A model generated the notes under the pieces. That model ran no database searches and was not told the origin of the DNA. It was given only the letters and a program-made list of their open reading frames with translations. 64,000 nt of DNA from PALSA-911 sp037442565 (GTDB taxonomy: Bacteria; Pseudomonadota; Alphaproteobacteria; Acetobacterales; Acetobacteraceae). Positions 43,994 through 52,536 of this stretch are shown piece by piece (the first letter of the stretch is position 1; every line of letters begins with the position of its first letter). The DNA lies in contig JBBIQA010000004.1 in the NCBI GenBank assembly GCA_037442565.1, positions 4,216-68,215 of the forward strand, in the 5' to 3' direction. The position numbers were made by a program, and so were the translations under genes.

Positions 43994-45040
43994 ATGACAA
44001 TGGAAAAGAACAAAGCGCTCGACGCCGCTCTGTCCCAGATCGAGCGGGCGTTCGGCAAGGGCTCGATCATGCGCATGGGTGCGCGGGCCGGAGATGAGCA
44101 GCATGAGGTGATCCCGTCGGGCTCCCTGGGGCTTGATCTGGCGTTGGGCATTGGCGGGTTGCCGCGTGGACGGATCGTGGAGATCTACGGCCCGGAGAGC
44201 TCCGGCAAGACCACGCTGGCGCTGCATGCGATCGCCGAGGCGCAGCGCCTGGGCGGCACCTGCGCCTTCATCGATGCCGAGCATGCGCTGGACCCGACCT
44301 ATGCCCGCAAGCTGGGCGTGGACGTGGACAATCTGCTGATCAGCCAGCCCGACGCCGGCGAGCAGGCGCTGGAGATCGCCGATACCCTGGTGCGTTCCGG
44401 CGCCATCGACGTGCTGGTGGTGGATAGCGTCGCCGCCCTGGTGCCGCGGGCCGAACTGGAAGGCGAGATGGGCGACAGCCACATGGGCCTGCACGCCAGG
44501 CTCATGAGCCAGGCCCTGCGCAAGATCACCGGCAGCGTGTCGCGCAGCAAGACCATGCTGATCTTCCTCAACCAGATCCGCATGAAGATCGGCGTGATGT
44601 TCGGCAACCCCGAGACAACGACGGGCGGCAACGCGTTGAAATTCTATGCCTCCGTCCGCATGGAGATCCGCCGCATCGGCCAGATCAAGGATCGCGAGGA
44701 GATGGTGGGCAACCAGACAAGGGTGAAGGTTGTGAAGAACAAGCTCGCCCCGCCCTTCCGCCAGGTGGAGTTCGACATCATGTATGGCGAAGGCATCAGC
44801 AAGGTGGGCGAACTGATCGATCTCGGCGTCAAGGCCGGCGTGGTGGAGAAATCCGGCGCCTGGTTCAGCTACGACAGCACCCGGATCGGCCAGGGCCGGG
44901 AGAACGCCAAGCAGTTCTTGCGCGATCACAAGGATATGGCACTCTCGATCGAGAAGAAGGTGCGCGATCAGGCTGGCGTGGTGGCGAACACCATGCTGTC
45001 GAGCATCGAGGAAGGCGAGGAGGCCGAGGCGGCTGAATGA
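43994..45040 (+). CDS. recA: Recombinase RecA
   Basis: DNA strand-exchange protein and LexA co-protease. The 348-residue protein shows the N-terminal ALSQIERAFGKGSIMRMG, Walker A GPESSGKTT near 70, Walker B-type VLVVDSVAALVP, the L1/L2 loop segments (LNQIRMKIGVMFGNPETTTGGNALKFYAS) and an acidic C-terminal tail. The ATG at 43994 is preceded by a purine-rich stretch (GGACGGGG). The long 241-base upstream gap contains the LexA box at 43741-43755. The start could also be the second ATG at 44000. Confidence 0.97.
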   Translation: MTMEKNKALDAALSQIERAFGKGSIMRMGARAGDEQHEVIPSGSLGLDLALGIGGLPRGRIVEIYGPESSGKTTLALHAIAEAQRLGGTCAFIDAEHALDPTYARKLGVDVDNLLISQPDAGEQALEIADTLVRSGAIDVLVVDSVAALVPRAELEGEMGDSHMGLHARLMSQALRKITGSVSRSKTMLIFLNQIRMKIGVMFGNPETTTGGNALKFYASVRMEIRRIGQIKDREEMVGNQTRVKVVKNKLAPPFRQVEFDIMYGEGISKVGELIDLGVKAGVVEKSGAWFSYDSTRIGQGRENAKQFLRDHKDMALSIEKKVRDQAGVVANTMLSSIEEGEEAEAAE

Positions 45041-45062
45041 TTTTTATCCGGTCGGCGGCGTA

Positions 45063-45467
45063 TTGTCGGATGCCGATCACGAACTGATTGCCGCGGCCAA
45101 CGACGTGTTGGCGCGGCATTATCGTCCCCACTGGCACACCGTCGCGGCCGCCATACGCGGCCAGGACGGCCGGATCTGGACCGGTGTGCACATCGGCGCG
45201 ACGGTCGGCCGCCTGTCGATCTGCGCCGAGGCGGTGGCCTTCGGCCGCGCGGTGCTGGAAGGCGACGGCACGATCGCGACCGCCGTGGCGGTGCGTCACC
45301 CGAAGCCCGAGGAAACCGACCGCGAACTGGCAGTGGTGGCCCCCTGCGGCGCGTGCCGCGAGATGATGGTGGACTACAGCCCGGAGGCTCAGGTCATCCT
45401 GCGCGCGCCAGAAGGGCTGGTGAAGCTGCCGGTGCGCGGGCTGCTGCCGCTGCCGTACCGGCGCTAA
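45063..45467 (+). CDS. Cytidine deaminase family protein
   Basis: A 134-residue zinc-dependent deaminase of the CDA/blasticidin-S-deaminase type. The zinc site is complete: CAE at residues 53-55 and PCGAC with Cys 94 and 97. The N-terminal helix (DADHELIAAANDVLARHY) and the GVHIGATVGRLSICAEA segment match small homotetrameric cytidine deaminases. It starts at a TTG (45063), with no ATG in a suitable place. It lies 22 bases after recA and may be co-transcribed. The substrate could be cytidine or another aminopyrimidine; family knowledge cannot decide. Confidence 0.85.
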   Translation: MSDADHELIAAANDVLARHYRPHWHTVAAAIRGQDGRIWTGVHIGATVGRLSICAEAVAFGRAVLEGDGTIATAVAVRHPKPEETDRELAVVAPCGACREMMVDYSPEAQVILRAPEGLVKLPVRGLLPLPYRR

Positions 45468-45556
45468 ACCCCGACGGCTTCAGGTTGCTCCCCCTGAAGT
45501 CATCGACATCATCGCGACAGAATGAGGCAGGGCGGCGCGACGGTTCCTGACAACGG

Positions 45557-46435
45557 TCATCCGGCTCCGGTGGCAAACCCGGCAGGCGGCCCGGTCGGCA
45601 ACGAAATCCGCAACGCCAGCGCCGGCGCCAGGGCCCCGGCACCCGCGCCACGTTCCGGACCTTCCGCCAGGCCCGCGCCACCGCCCGGATCAACGGACCC
45701 GTCCCCTCCGGCCCCACCGGCAAGCACATCGCCGGCAAACACATCGCCGGCAAACACATCGCCGGCAAGCACATCGGCGGCCGGCACGCCGCCGCGCCGC
45801 CCCGGCTGGATATCGAAGCCCAGTTCCGCGTCGGTGAAGCCGCTCAGGTCCGCCTTGATCCCAAGGTCCTGACAAATCCCGGCAAAAATTGCCCCGATCG
45901 GCCGCCAGCCAAGCTCCGCCTCGACATCCGGGTCCTCCAGCCGTTCATCCAGATCGAGCCGCAAAGTCTCGGCGTCCGCCAAATCGGCCTCCCGATCGGA
46001 CGCGCCCGAGATCGCATCCTCGACCAGCCGCTTGACTCGCTCCTTCTGCTGCTGGATGCGCGCCCGCTGTGCCGCCTCCCGGCTCGCCCGCGCCGTGGCC
46101 CTCTGCTGCTCGAGCGCCTGGGCCTCGGCGTCCAACCGCGCCTCCAGCGCCACGGTCTGGCGCACCGCCCGCGCGATGCGCGCGAATACCAGCCCCGGAT
46201 CGCCCCCAGGCCCCGTTCCGCCAGGCCCCGTTCCGCCGGGTCCGCTCCCGCCGTCCCGCTCCGCGGCGGCGCCAGCCTCGTCCAGCGCCTGCCGCCCCAC
46301 CTTTCGGGCTAACGCCATCCCGATCTCGGCCAGCTCCGCCAGCATCCGCAAATGCCGCTCGGTCCGCTCCGACATGGCGCCGGAGCACGCGCTCGCGGCG
46401 GCATGGGTGGAAGGGTCTGGCAAATGGGAGTCCAT
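45557..46435 (-). CDS. Unknown coiled-coil protein with a LexA-type box at its start
   Basis: A 292-residue, highly charged protein. Helical segments (MLAELAEIGMALARKVGRQALDEAGAAAERD) are followed by a Gly/Pro-rich spacer and a long coiled coil (RLDAEAQALEQQRATARASREAAQRARIQQQKERVKRLVEDAI). Next come an acidic stretch (LDERLEDPDVEAELGWRP), a globular piece (GAIFAGICQDLGIKADLSGFTDAELGF) and a disordered tail with a 5-residue tandem repeat. No enzyme motif is seen. A perfect GTTC-N7-GTTC box abuts the ATG at 46435; ATG 46375 is an alternative start. Location beside recA and the box suggest an SOS role, but the protein is unrecognised. Confidence 0.7.
   Translation of the reverse strand: MDSHLPDPSTHAAASACSGAMSERTERHLRMLAELAEIGMALARKVGRQALDEAGAAAERDGGSGPGGTGPGGTGPGGDPGLVFARIARAVRQTVALEARLDAEAQALEQQRATARASREAAQRARIQQQKERVKRLVEDAISGASDREADLADAETLRLDLDERLEDPDVEAELGWRPIGAIFAGICQDLGIKADLSGFTDAELGFDIQPGRRGGVPAADVLAGDVFAGDVFAGDVLAGGAGGDGSVDPGGGAGLAEGPERGAGAGALAPALALRISLPTGPPAGFATGAG
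45722..45781. repeat. 15-base tandem repeat in the unknown coiled-coil gene, four units
   Basis: Units AARCACATCGCCGGC at 45722-45736, 45737-45751, 45752-45766 and 45767-45781 encode a repeated DVFAG/DVLAG on the minus strand near the C-terminus. The middle two units are identical. Confidence 0.9.
46206..46250. repeat. 15-base tandem repeat in the Gly/Pro spacer of the same gene
   Basis: Units CCAGGCCCCGTTCCG at 46206-46220, 46221-46235 and a divergent third at 46236-46250 encode GGTGP repeats. It is the second 15-base array in this gene, placed between two helical regions. Confidence 0.85.
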
Positions 46436-46450
46436 GAACAAAACAAGAAC
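46436..46450. promoter_or_regulatory. LexA (SOS) box abutting the unknown coiled-coil gene
   Basis: GAAC-AAAACAA-GAAC on the plus strand (GTTC-TTGTTTT-GTTC on the minus) lies directly before the ATG at 46435. TTGACT at 46466-46471 on the minus strand forms a -35 element 17 bases from a TCTTGT -10, so the box covers the -10 and start, as a repressor site would. Confidence 0.7.
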
Positions 46451-46698
46451 ATAAATCAAGCCAAAAGTCAAGCCGCAAATGCTCTGAGGGTTACCGATAC
46501 CTACGCCTCCGGTCCCTCTGCAAACCACCTTCGCCCAACAGGTCCATCGCATCGAGGCGCCCGCCCGCCATCTCGACACCGCCCCCCACGCCGCCCCCCA
46601 CACCGCCCCTGCCCTCGTGGGGAGGGCCGGGGTGGGGGCAAGCCGCCAAACCGAACGCGATACCAAGCCCGCCGCTGCGCGGCCCAGGCGATGCGCGC

Positions 46699-47043
46699 CT
46701 AAGCCGCCCCGCCCGAACCGCCCGGCGGCATCAAGGACTGCCGCGCCTGCTGCCCGCATTGCTCCAGCGCCGCCGCCAGCTCGCTGTCCGCCGGCCGCTG
46801 GCCGCAGGCCAGGAACGCCCCGGCCACGTAATCCAGCACCGCCCGGTCATGCCCGGCGCCGCCGGGGATCGCCAGCACGCCATCGGCCAAATCCTCCGCC
46901 GTCACCTCGAAAACCCCGATTTTCGCCGCCGCCCACTTGGCGAACAATTTGTCCCGCCGCGCGGTGGCCAGGAAGCGAGCCTCCTCCTCATGCGCGAACT
47001 GCGCCTCGAAGGCCCGCTCCCGATCGTGCAGACTTGTCGGCAT
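46699..47043 (-). CDS. F1Fo-ATPase inhibitor zeta subunit (DUF1476)
   Basis: A 114-residue protein of the alphaproteobacterial ATPase inhibitor family. The N-terminal DRERAFEAQFAHEEEARFLATARRDKLFAKWAA segment is the zeta/DUF1476 signature, followed by IGVFEVTAEDLADGV and a C-terminal helix. Zeta binds F1 and blocks ATP hydrolysis, as shown in Paracoccus. The ATG at 47043 fits homology; ATG 47055 would add four residues. The gene is isolated, with a repeated GC-rich spacer on both sides. Confidence 0.85.
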   Translation of the reverse strand: MPTSLHDRERAFEAQFAHEEEARFLATARRDKLFAKWAAAKIGVFEVTAEDLADGVLAIPGGAGHDRAVLDYVAGAFLACGQRPADSELAAALEQCGQQARQSLMPPGGSGGAA

Positions 47044-47137
47044 GAAGCCCTCCATCCCCAGGGGTCCTGCACGCTCGATCATAGCCGCGTCCGGCGCCAG
47101 CCGTGAGCAAATACCGCGGGCGGGCAAAGCAAGGCCA

Positions 47138-47190
47138 GATTGCCGCGCCCTGCGCGCTGCGCCCAGATTGCCGCGCCCTGCGCGCTGCGC
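47138..47190. repeat. 27-base tandem duplication upstream of alaS
   Basis: AGATTGCCGCGCCCTGCGCG and the following seven bases (47138-47164) are repeated at 47165-47190. The duplication sits between the divergent zeta and alaS starts, about 57 bases before alaS. Confidence 0.75.
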
Positions 47191-47246
47191 TACGTCCTAG
47201 GCTTCCGCCCGTTTCCCGCTTGGATTGAGGTTACAGAAAAAAGCCG

Positions 47247-49919
47247 ATGGCCAGCAGCAACGACATCCGCGCCACGTTCCTCGACTATTTTGCCGGCAAC
47301 GGCCACCAGGTGGTCGAAAGCTCGCCCCTGGTGCCGCGCAACGATCCCACGCTGATGTTCACCAATTCGGGCATGGTGCAGTTCAAGAACGTCTTCACCG
47401 GCCAGGAGAAGCGCCCTTATTCCCGCGCCACCACCGCGCAGAAATGCGTCCGCGCCGGCGGCAAGCACAACGACCTGGACAATGTCGGCTACACCGCCCG
47501 GCACCACACCTTCTTCGAGATGCTGGGCAATTTCAGCTTCGGCGACTACTTCAAGGAACAGGCGATCCTCCACGCCTGGACCCTGCTGACCCGGGACTTC
47601 TCGCTGCCCAAGGACAAGCTGCTGGTCACCGTCTACAGCGAGGACGACGACGCGGCCGCCCTCTGGAAGAAGATCGCCGGCCTGCCGGAGTCGAAAATAA
47701 TCCGCATCCCCACCTCCGACAATTTCTGGCGGATGGGGGATACGGGTCCCTGCGGCCCGTGCTCGGAGATCTTCTACGACCACGGTCCCTCCATACCCGG
47801 CGGCCCGCCCGGCAGCCCGGACGAGGACGGCGACAGGTTCATCGAGATCTGGAACCTCGTGTTCATGCAGTTCGAGGAAGGCCCCCCCGGCACGCGCACG
47901 CCGCTGCCGCGCCCCTCGATCGACACCGGCATGGGCCTGGAGCGCTTCGCCGCCATCCTGCAGGGCAAGCACGACAACTACGACACCGACACCCTGCGCG
48001 CCCTGGTGCTGGCAAGCGCCGACGCCACCGGCCAGGACCCGGACGGCCCCCACCGCACCAGCCATCGCGTGGTGGCCGACCACCTCCGCTCCTCCGCCTT
48101 CCTGATGGCGGACGGCGTGCTGCCATCCAATGAGGGCCGCGGCTATGTGCTGCGCCGCATCATGCGCCGTGCGATGCGCCACGCGCACATGATGGGCGCG
48201 CGCGATCCGGTGATGTACCGCCTGGTTCCCGCCCTGACCCGCCAGATGGGCGCCGCCTACCCCGAGCTGACGCGCGCCGAAAAGCTGATCGTCGAGACGC
48301 TGCATCTGGAGGAAACCCGCTTCAAGGCCATGCTGGAACGCGGCCTTGGCCTGCTCGCCGAGGAGACCGGCAAGCTCGGCGAGGGCCAGGCGCTGCCCGG
48401 AGACGTGGCGTTCCGGCTGTATGACACCTACGGCTTCCCTCTCGACCTGACGCAGGACGCCCTGCGCGAGCAGGGCAGGGAGGTGGACGGCATCGGCTTC
48501 GAGCAGGCGATGGCCGAGCAGCGCCGCCGCGCCCGCGCCGCCTGGTCCGGCTCGGGCGACGCCGCCACCGAGCGGGTATGGTTCGAGATCAAGGAGCAGG
48601 TCGGCCCGACAGAATTCCTCGGCTATTCCACCGAAACCGCCGAGGGCGAGATTCTGTCCGTTGTCGCCGCCGGCGCCGCGGTGACCGAAGCCGGCCCGGG
48701 AACGGAAGTGGGCCCGGGAACGGAAGTGGCTATCGTGCTGAACCAAACGCCCTTCTACGGCGAAAGTGGCGGCCAGGTCGGCGATACCGGCGTGATCACC
48801 GGCGCCGACGGCCTGCGCATCCTCATCACCGACACGCAGAAAAAGCTCGGCGACCTGTTCGTCCATCTCGGCCGCGTCGAGGCCGGTGTTGCCCGCACCC
48901 GCGTCCCGGTCGTCGCCACGGTGGACCACGTCCGCCGCAGCGCCATCCGCGCCCACCACTCCGCCACCCACCTGCTGCACGAGGCAATGCGCCGCAAGCT
49001 CGGCGAGCACGTCATGCAGAAGGGCAGCCTGAACGCCCCGGATCGCCTGCGCTTCGACGTCAGCCAGCCTCGCCCCGTCACCCCTGACGAACTGGCCTGG
49101 ATCGAGGCCGAGGTGAACGCCCGCATCCGTGAGAACTCCGAGGTCACCACGCGCCTGATGACCCCCGATGCCGCCGTCGCCGAGGGCGCGATGGCCCTGT
49201 TCGGCGAGAAATACGGCGACGAGGTCCGCGTCGTCGCCATGGGAGAAGGAGGGGGGGGCGCCGGCGAGGGCAACAGGCCGGCCTGGTCGATCGAGCTGTG
49301 CGGCGGCACCCATGTCCGCCGCACCGGCGACATCGGCCTGTTCAAGATCGTCTCCGAAGGCGCCGTCAGCGCCGGCGTGCGCCGGATCGAGGCGGTCACC
49401 GGCGAAGCCGCCCTGTCCCTGATCGCCGAGGGCGAACGCCGCATGGCCGAAACCGCCGCCGCGCTGAAGGCCAGCCCGGCCGAGGTCGCCGAGCGCGTCG
49501 CCGCCCTGCTGGAGGACCGCCGCCGCCTGGAGCGGCAGGTGAACGAACTGCAGAAGAAACTGGCAACCGGCGGCACCGCCGCGGAGATCGAGACAGTCGC
49601 CGGGGTGAAGCTCGCTGCGCGCAACATGGGCGAAGTGCCCGCCCGTGACCTCAAGGGTCTCGCCGACGCCATCGGCAAGCAGATCGAAAGCGGCGTCGTC
49701 GCCCTGGTCTCCACGGCGGAAGGCAAGGCCAGCATCGTCGTCGGCGTCTCCGCCGACCTGACCGGCCGCTTCAACGCCGTGGAACTGGTGCGCGTCGCCA
49801 GCGCCGCCGTCGGCGGCAAGGGCGGCGGCGGCCGGCCGGACCTGGCCCAGGCCGGCGGTCCGGATGGCCACCATGCCGAAGCGGCGCTGGCAGCGGTCCG
49901 GTCCGCCATGCAGGGCTAG
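47247..49919 (+). CDS. alaS: Alanyl-tRNA synthetase
   Basis: Charges tRNA-Ala and edits mischarged Ser/Gly. The 890-residue protein has the class II catalytic domain (FTNSGMVQFKNVFTGQE, RHHTFFEMLGNFSFGDYFK), the tRNA-recognition part (GPCGPCSEIFYD) and the editing domain. The editing-domain zinc/His sites are HHSATHLLHEAMRRKLG and CGGTHVRRTG, and the C-Ala domain ends with GGGGRPDLAQAGG. An 18-base unit is exactly duplicated (48693-48728), giving GPGTEVGPGTEV in the linker before the editing domain, and a run of eight G lies near 49251. The ATG at 47247 has a weak ribosome-binding site. Confidence 0.96.
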   Translation: MASSNDIRATFLDYFAGNGHQVVESSPLVPRNDPTLMFTNSGMVQFKNVFTGQEKRPYSRATTAQKCVRAGGKHNDLDNVGYTARHHTFFEMLGNFSFGDYFKEQAILHAWTLLTRDFSLPKDKLLVTVYSEDDDAAALWKKIAGLPESKIIRIPTSDNFWRMGDTGPCGPCSEIFYDHGPSIPGGPPGSPDEDGDRFIEIWNLVFMQFEEGPPGTRTPLPRPSIDTGMGLERFAAILQGKHDNYDTDTLRALVLASADATGQDPDGPHRTSHRVVADHLRSSAFLMADGVLPSNEGRGYVLRRIMRRAMRHAHMMGARDPVMYRLVPALTRQMGAAYPELTRAEKLIVETLHLEETRFKAMLERGLGLLAEETGKLGEGQALPGDVAFRLYDTYGFPLDLTQDALREQGREVDGIGFEQAMAEQRRRARAAWSGSGDAATERVWFEIKEQVGPTEFLGYSTETAEGEILSVVAAGAAVTEAGPGTEVGPGTEVAIVLNQTPFYGESGGQVGDTGVITGADGLRILITDTQKKLGDLFVHLGRVEAGVARTRVPVVATVDHVRRSAIRAHHSATHLLHEAMRRKLGEHVMQKGSLNAPDRLRFDVSQPRPVTPDELAWIEAEVNARIRENSEVTTRLMTPDAAVAEGAMALFGEKYGDEVRVVAMGEGGGGAGEGNRPAWSIELCGGTHVRRTGDIGLFKIVSEGAVSAGVRRIEAVTGEAALSLIAEGERRMAETAAALKASPAEVAERVAALLEDRRRLERQVNELQKKLATGGTAAEIETVAGVKLAARNMGEVPARDLKGLADAIGKQIESGVVALVSTAEGKASIVVGVSADLTGRFNAVELVRVASAAVGGKGGGGRPDLAQAGGPDGHHAEAALAAVRSAMQG

Positions 49920-50003
49920 TACCAATCGGACGGAAGTGCACAAGACCGGCCATGGCGGGCCAATCCTTCCGGGGGCTGGCTGCGGCTCGTCCGCCGGCGG
50001 GAG

Positions 50004-50816
50004 CTATCGGTCGTACATCACCTGAAGCACGACGAACCACGGGTAGCGGTCGTCCACCACGATCCCGTTCCGGTCGGCCAGCCGGCCCTTCTTCGTCACG
50101 GGCACATGCTTCATGGAAACCGCCGCCCCCACGTTGCCGCCGATCACGCTGAGCATTCCCGGCTTGCGGGAAACCACGATGTCGCAATGCCCGGGGAAGC
50201 GCGCCGGCAGGTCGTCGAAGCCGATGCCGGCGGACTCGTCGCGGCCGGTGCAGATCAGGTCGCCGAGCTTGGGCGCATAGTCCTCGGGCCGCTGTGCCAC
50301 GATCGCCCAATCCTCGCCGTTCGGGCCGGCGCCGCCGGAATCCTCCAGCCGCGCGGCATTGATGTAGGTGGCGTGGTTGGGCGCGTAGGGGAACCGGTCC
50401 CCGGCGCCGGCGACGCGCATGAGGTAGGAGATGAAGGCGGCCGACCAGGCGAAGCGGTCGGATTCCTCGGCCGGGAATTCATCGCCGTTCTCGTCGGTCT
50501 TGCCGGTCCACAGGCTGGCGCGGCTGCCGGGCGGCTGGCTGACCCACCAATAGTCTCCGACGCGCTGCCAGAGGCCGTCCTGGCGCGACGGCATCTCATC
50601 GGCATCCAGCGGCAGGCGCGAGCCTGGCATTTCGTCATGGATCGGTGAGCCGAATCGCCGCCATTCGCGCAGCGCCGTCTGCACCGCCCGCTCGCGCGAG
50701 AAGCCTTCGCCGGTATCCTCGGCCGGACGGGATTCGCGTCCCACCTGTGCCGGCCGCGGCGCGGCGCAGCCGGCCAGCACGGCCAGCAGCAGCAGGATCG
50801 GGAAATGCCGGCGCAT
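50004..50816 (-). CDS. DUF2272 family lipoprotein
   Basis: A 270-residue predicted lipoprotein: signal peptide FPILLLLAVLAGCAAP with the lipobox LAGC at 15-18. The mature part matches DUF2272, with the segments FAWSAAFISYLMRVAGAGDRFPYAPNH, LGDLICTGR, FPGHCDIVV and IGGNVGAAVSMKHVPV. The Cys, His and Asp pattern in LICTGR and GHCDIVV resembles an NlpC/P60-like amidase fold, but the catalytic identity is not established. It is the last gene of a four-gene operon, 25 bases after mtnA. It probably acts in the periplasm. Confidence 0.82.
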   Translation of the reverse strand: MRRHFPILLLLAVLAGCAAPRPAQVGRESRPAEDTGEGFSRERAVQTALREWRRFGSPIHDEMPGSRLPLDADEMPSRQDGLWQRVGDYWWVSQPPGSRASLWTGKTDENGDEFPAEESDRFAWSAAFISYLMRVAGAGDRFPYAPNHATYINAARLEDSGGAGPNGEDWAIVAQRPEDYAPKLGDLICTGRDESAGIGFDDLPARFPGHCDIVVSRKPGMLSVIGGNVGAAVSMKHVPVTKKGRLADRNGIVVDDRYPWFVVLQVMYDR

Positions 50817-50841
50817 CGCGACCTGCCCGGTACCGGCCGCG

Positions 50842-51936
50842 TCAGGCCTGTTCGGGGTAGAGGCCGCGCAGGCCGGCCTCGCTCGCCGCGCAGACGCCGC
50901 GTTCGGTGATCAGGCCGCTCACCAGCCGCGCCGGTGTCACGTCGAAGGCCGGGTTGGCGGCCGGGCTGCCGCCGGCGGCGACGCGCACCGTCACGATCTC
51001 CCCGGCGGAAGTGCGCCCGGTGATATCGGTCACTTCGGCACCGGAGCGTTCCTCGATCGGTATTTCGGAAATGCCGTCCGCGACGCCCCAGTCGATGGTC
51101 GAGGACGGCAGCGCCACATGGAACGGCACGCCGTTGTCGCGCGCCGCCAGGGCCTTCAGGTAGGTGCCGATCTTGTTGGCGGCATCGCCGGTGCGTGTCA
51201 CGCGATCGGCGCCGACGATGCACAGATCGACCTCGCCATGCTGCATCAGATGGCCGCCCGCGTTGTCCGCGATCACGGTGTGGGCAACGCCGTGGCTGCC
51301 CAGTTCCCACGCGGTCAGCGCCGCGCCCTGGTTGCGCGGACGGGTTTCGTCCACCCAGACATGCACGTCGATCCCGGCATCGTGCGCGGCGTAGATCGGC
51401 GCCAGCGCGGTGCCCCAGTCCACCGTCGCCAGCCACCCGGCGTTGCAGTGGGTCAATACGTTCACCCGCTTGCCGGGCTTCGCCGCCGCGGCCTGTTCGA
51501 TCAGCGCGCGTCCGTGCCGGCCGATGGCGGCGCATTGCGCCACGTCCTCGTCGCAGATCGCCGACGCCTCGGCATAGGCGGCGGCGACACGCTCCGCCGC
51601 CGGGGTATTGCGCAGCCGGGTCAGCATCCGTTCCAGAGCCCAGCGCAGATTGACCGCCGTCGGGCGCGTCGCATTCAGCATCGCCGCGTCGCGCTCCATC
51701 GCGTCGGTGGACGCATCCGCGCGCAGCGCCAGGCACAGCCCATAGGCGGCGACCGCGCCGATCAGCGGCGCGCCGCGCACCTGCATCGTGGTGATGGCCC
51801 GCGCGGTCTGCGCCACATCGGTCAGGCGCAGGATGTCCAGCGACCAGGGCAATCGGGTCTGGTCGAAGATATGCACCGACCAGCCATCCCGCGGGTTCAC
51901 CCAAACGCTGCGGTAGGGTGTGCCGTTCACTTTCAT
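50842..51936 (-). CDS. mtnA: S-methyl-5-thioribose-1-phosphate isomerase MtnA
   Basis: Isomerises methylthioribose-1-phosphate to the ribulose form in methionine salvage. The 364-residue protein shows MQVRGAPLIGAVAAYG, TAVNLRWALERM, VLTHCNAGWLAT (active-site Cys), DETRPRNQGAALTAWEL and GADRVTRTGDAANKIGTYLKA with the catalytic Asp. These are all MtnA hallmarks, and they separate it from eIF2B-alpha-like relatives. No other methionine-salvage gene is adjacent. The operon order is DUF983, UPF0262, mtnA, DUF2272 on the minus strand. Confidence 0.94.
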   Translation of the reverse strand: MKVNGTPYRSVWVNPRDGWSVHIFDQTRLPWSLDILRLTDVAQTARAITTMQVRGAPLIGAVAAYGLCLALRADASTDAMERDAAMLNATRPTAVNLRWALERMLTRLRNTPAAERVAAAYAEASAICDEDVAQCAAIGRHGRALIEQAAAAKPGKRVNVLTHCNAGWLATVDWGTALAPIYAAHDAGIDVHVWVDETRPRNQGAALTAWELGSHGVAHTVIADNAGGHLMQHGEVDLCIVGADRVTRTGDAANKIGTYLKALAARDNGVPFHVALPSSTIDWGVADGISEIPIEERSGAEVTDITGRTSAGEIVTVRVAAGGSPAANPAFDVTPARLVSGLITERGVCAASEAGLRGLYPEQA

Positions 51937-51945
51937 GCAGATGCC

Positions 51946-52536
51946 CTAAATGCGCTGGTGCAGCACGCAGACGAGCGTGAACAGCCGCCGCGCGGTCTCG
52001 AAATCGATGGCGATCTTGCCGTCCAGCCGCTGCTTCATCAGCGCCGCGCCTTCGTTGTGCAGGCCGCGCCGGCCCATGTCGATCGCCTGGATACGCGCCT
52101 CGCGGCCTTCCTCGACCGCCTTGATGTGGCTGTCCACCAGCATCTGGTAGTCCTTGATCAGGCCGCGGAACGGGCTGAGCGACAGCAGATGCAGCACCAG
52201 CACACAGCCGTCCTCGGAACGGATGTCGAACGCCAGGCGGCCTTCCTGAACCGACAGGTGCAGCACGAAGGGGCCGGGCAGGGGCTGATGGGCCGCATCC
52301 GCGCCGGACTTGACCTGGGCGGACTTCACCGGCGCGGGCACGAAGTGGTTCTGCACGGTCAGGTCGGCCACCGCCTGGGCGCGGTCGGCCTCCAGGATTG
52401 GCGACAAGCGGGTCAGCGCCTCCCCGGCCAGCACGACGCGCGACAGGCGCGAATGATCGGACGCGGGTTCATCGGCCTCGGCCGCTGGGCTGAGGGACGG
52501 CAGCCGGGATTTCGCTGTCATGCCTCCTGCGGTCAT
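51946..52536 (-). CDS. UPF0262 family protein
   Basis: This 196-residue protein carries the UPF0262 segments LSRVVLAGEALTRLSPILEADRAQAVADL, FVLHLSVQEGRLAFDIR, LSPFRGLIKDYQMLVDSHIKA and AIDMGRRGLHNEGAALMKQRL. Proteins of this family are restricted to Alphaproteobacteria and have no known activity; the conserved helices suggest a small cytosolic protein. The ATG at 52536 overlaps the DUF983 stop by four bases; ATG 52521 is an alternative. mtnA starts 9 bases after its stop. Confidence 0.85.
   Translation of the reverse strand: MTAGGMTAKSRLPSLSPAAEADEPASDHSRLSRVVLAGEALTRLSPILEADRAQAVADLTVQNHFVPAPVKSAQVKSGADAAHQPLPGPFVLHLSVQEGRLAFDIRSEDGCVLVLHLLSLSPFRGLIKDYQMLVDSHIKAVEEGREARIQAIDMGRRGLHNEGAALMKQRLDGKIAIDFETARRLFTLVCVLHQRI

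Noticed and set aside
47190..49943. Long minus-strand open frame over alaS
   Set aside because: It is the shadow of a GC-rich gene on the opposite strand; the product is Gly/His/Gln-rich without motifs. The same holds for 4319-6565.
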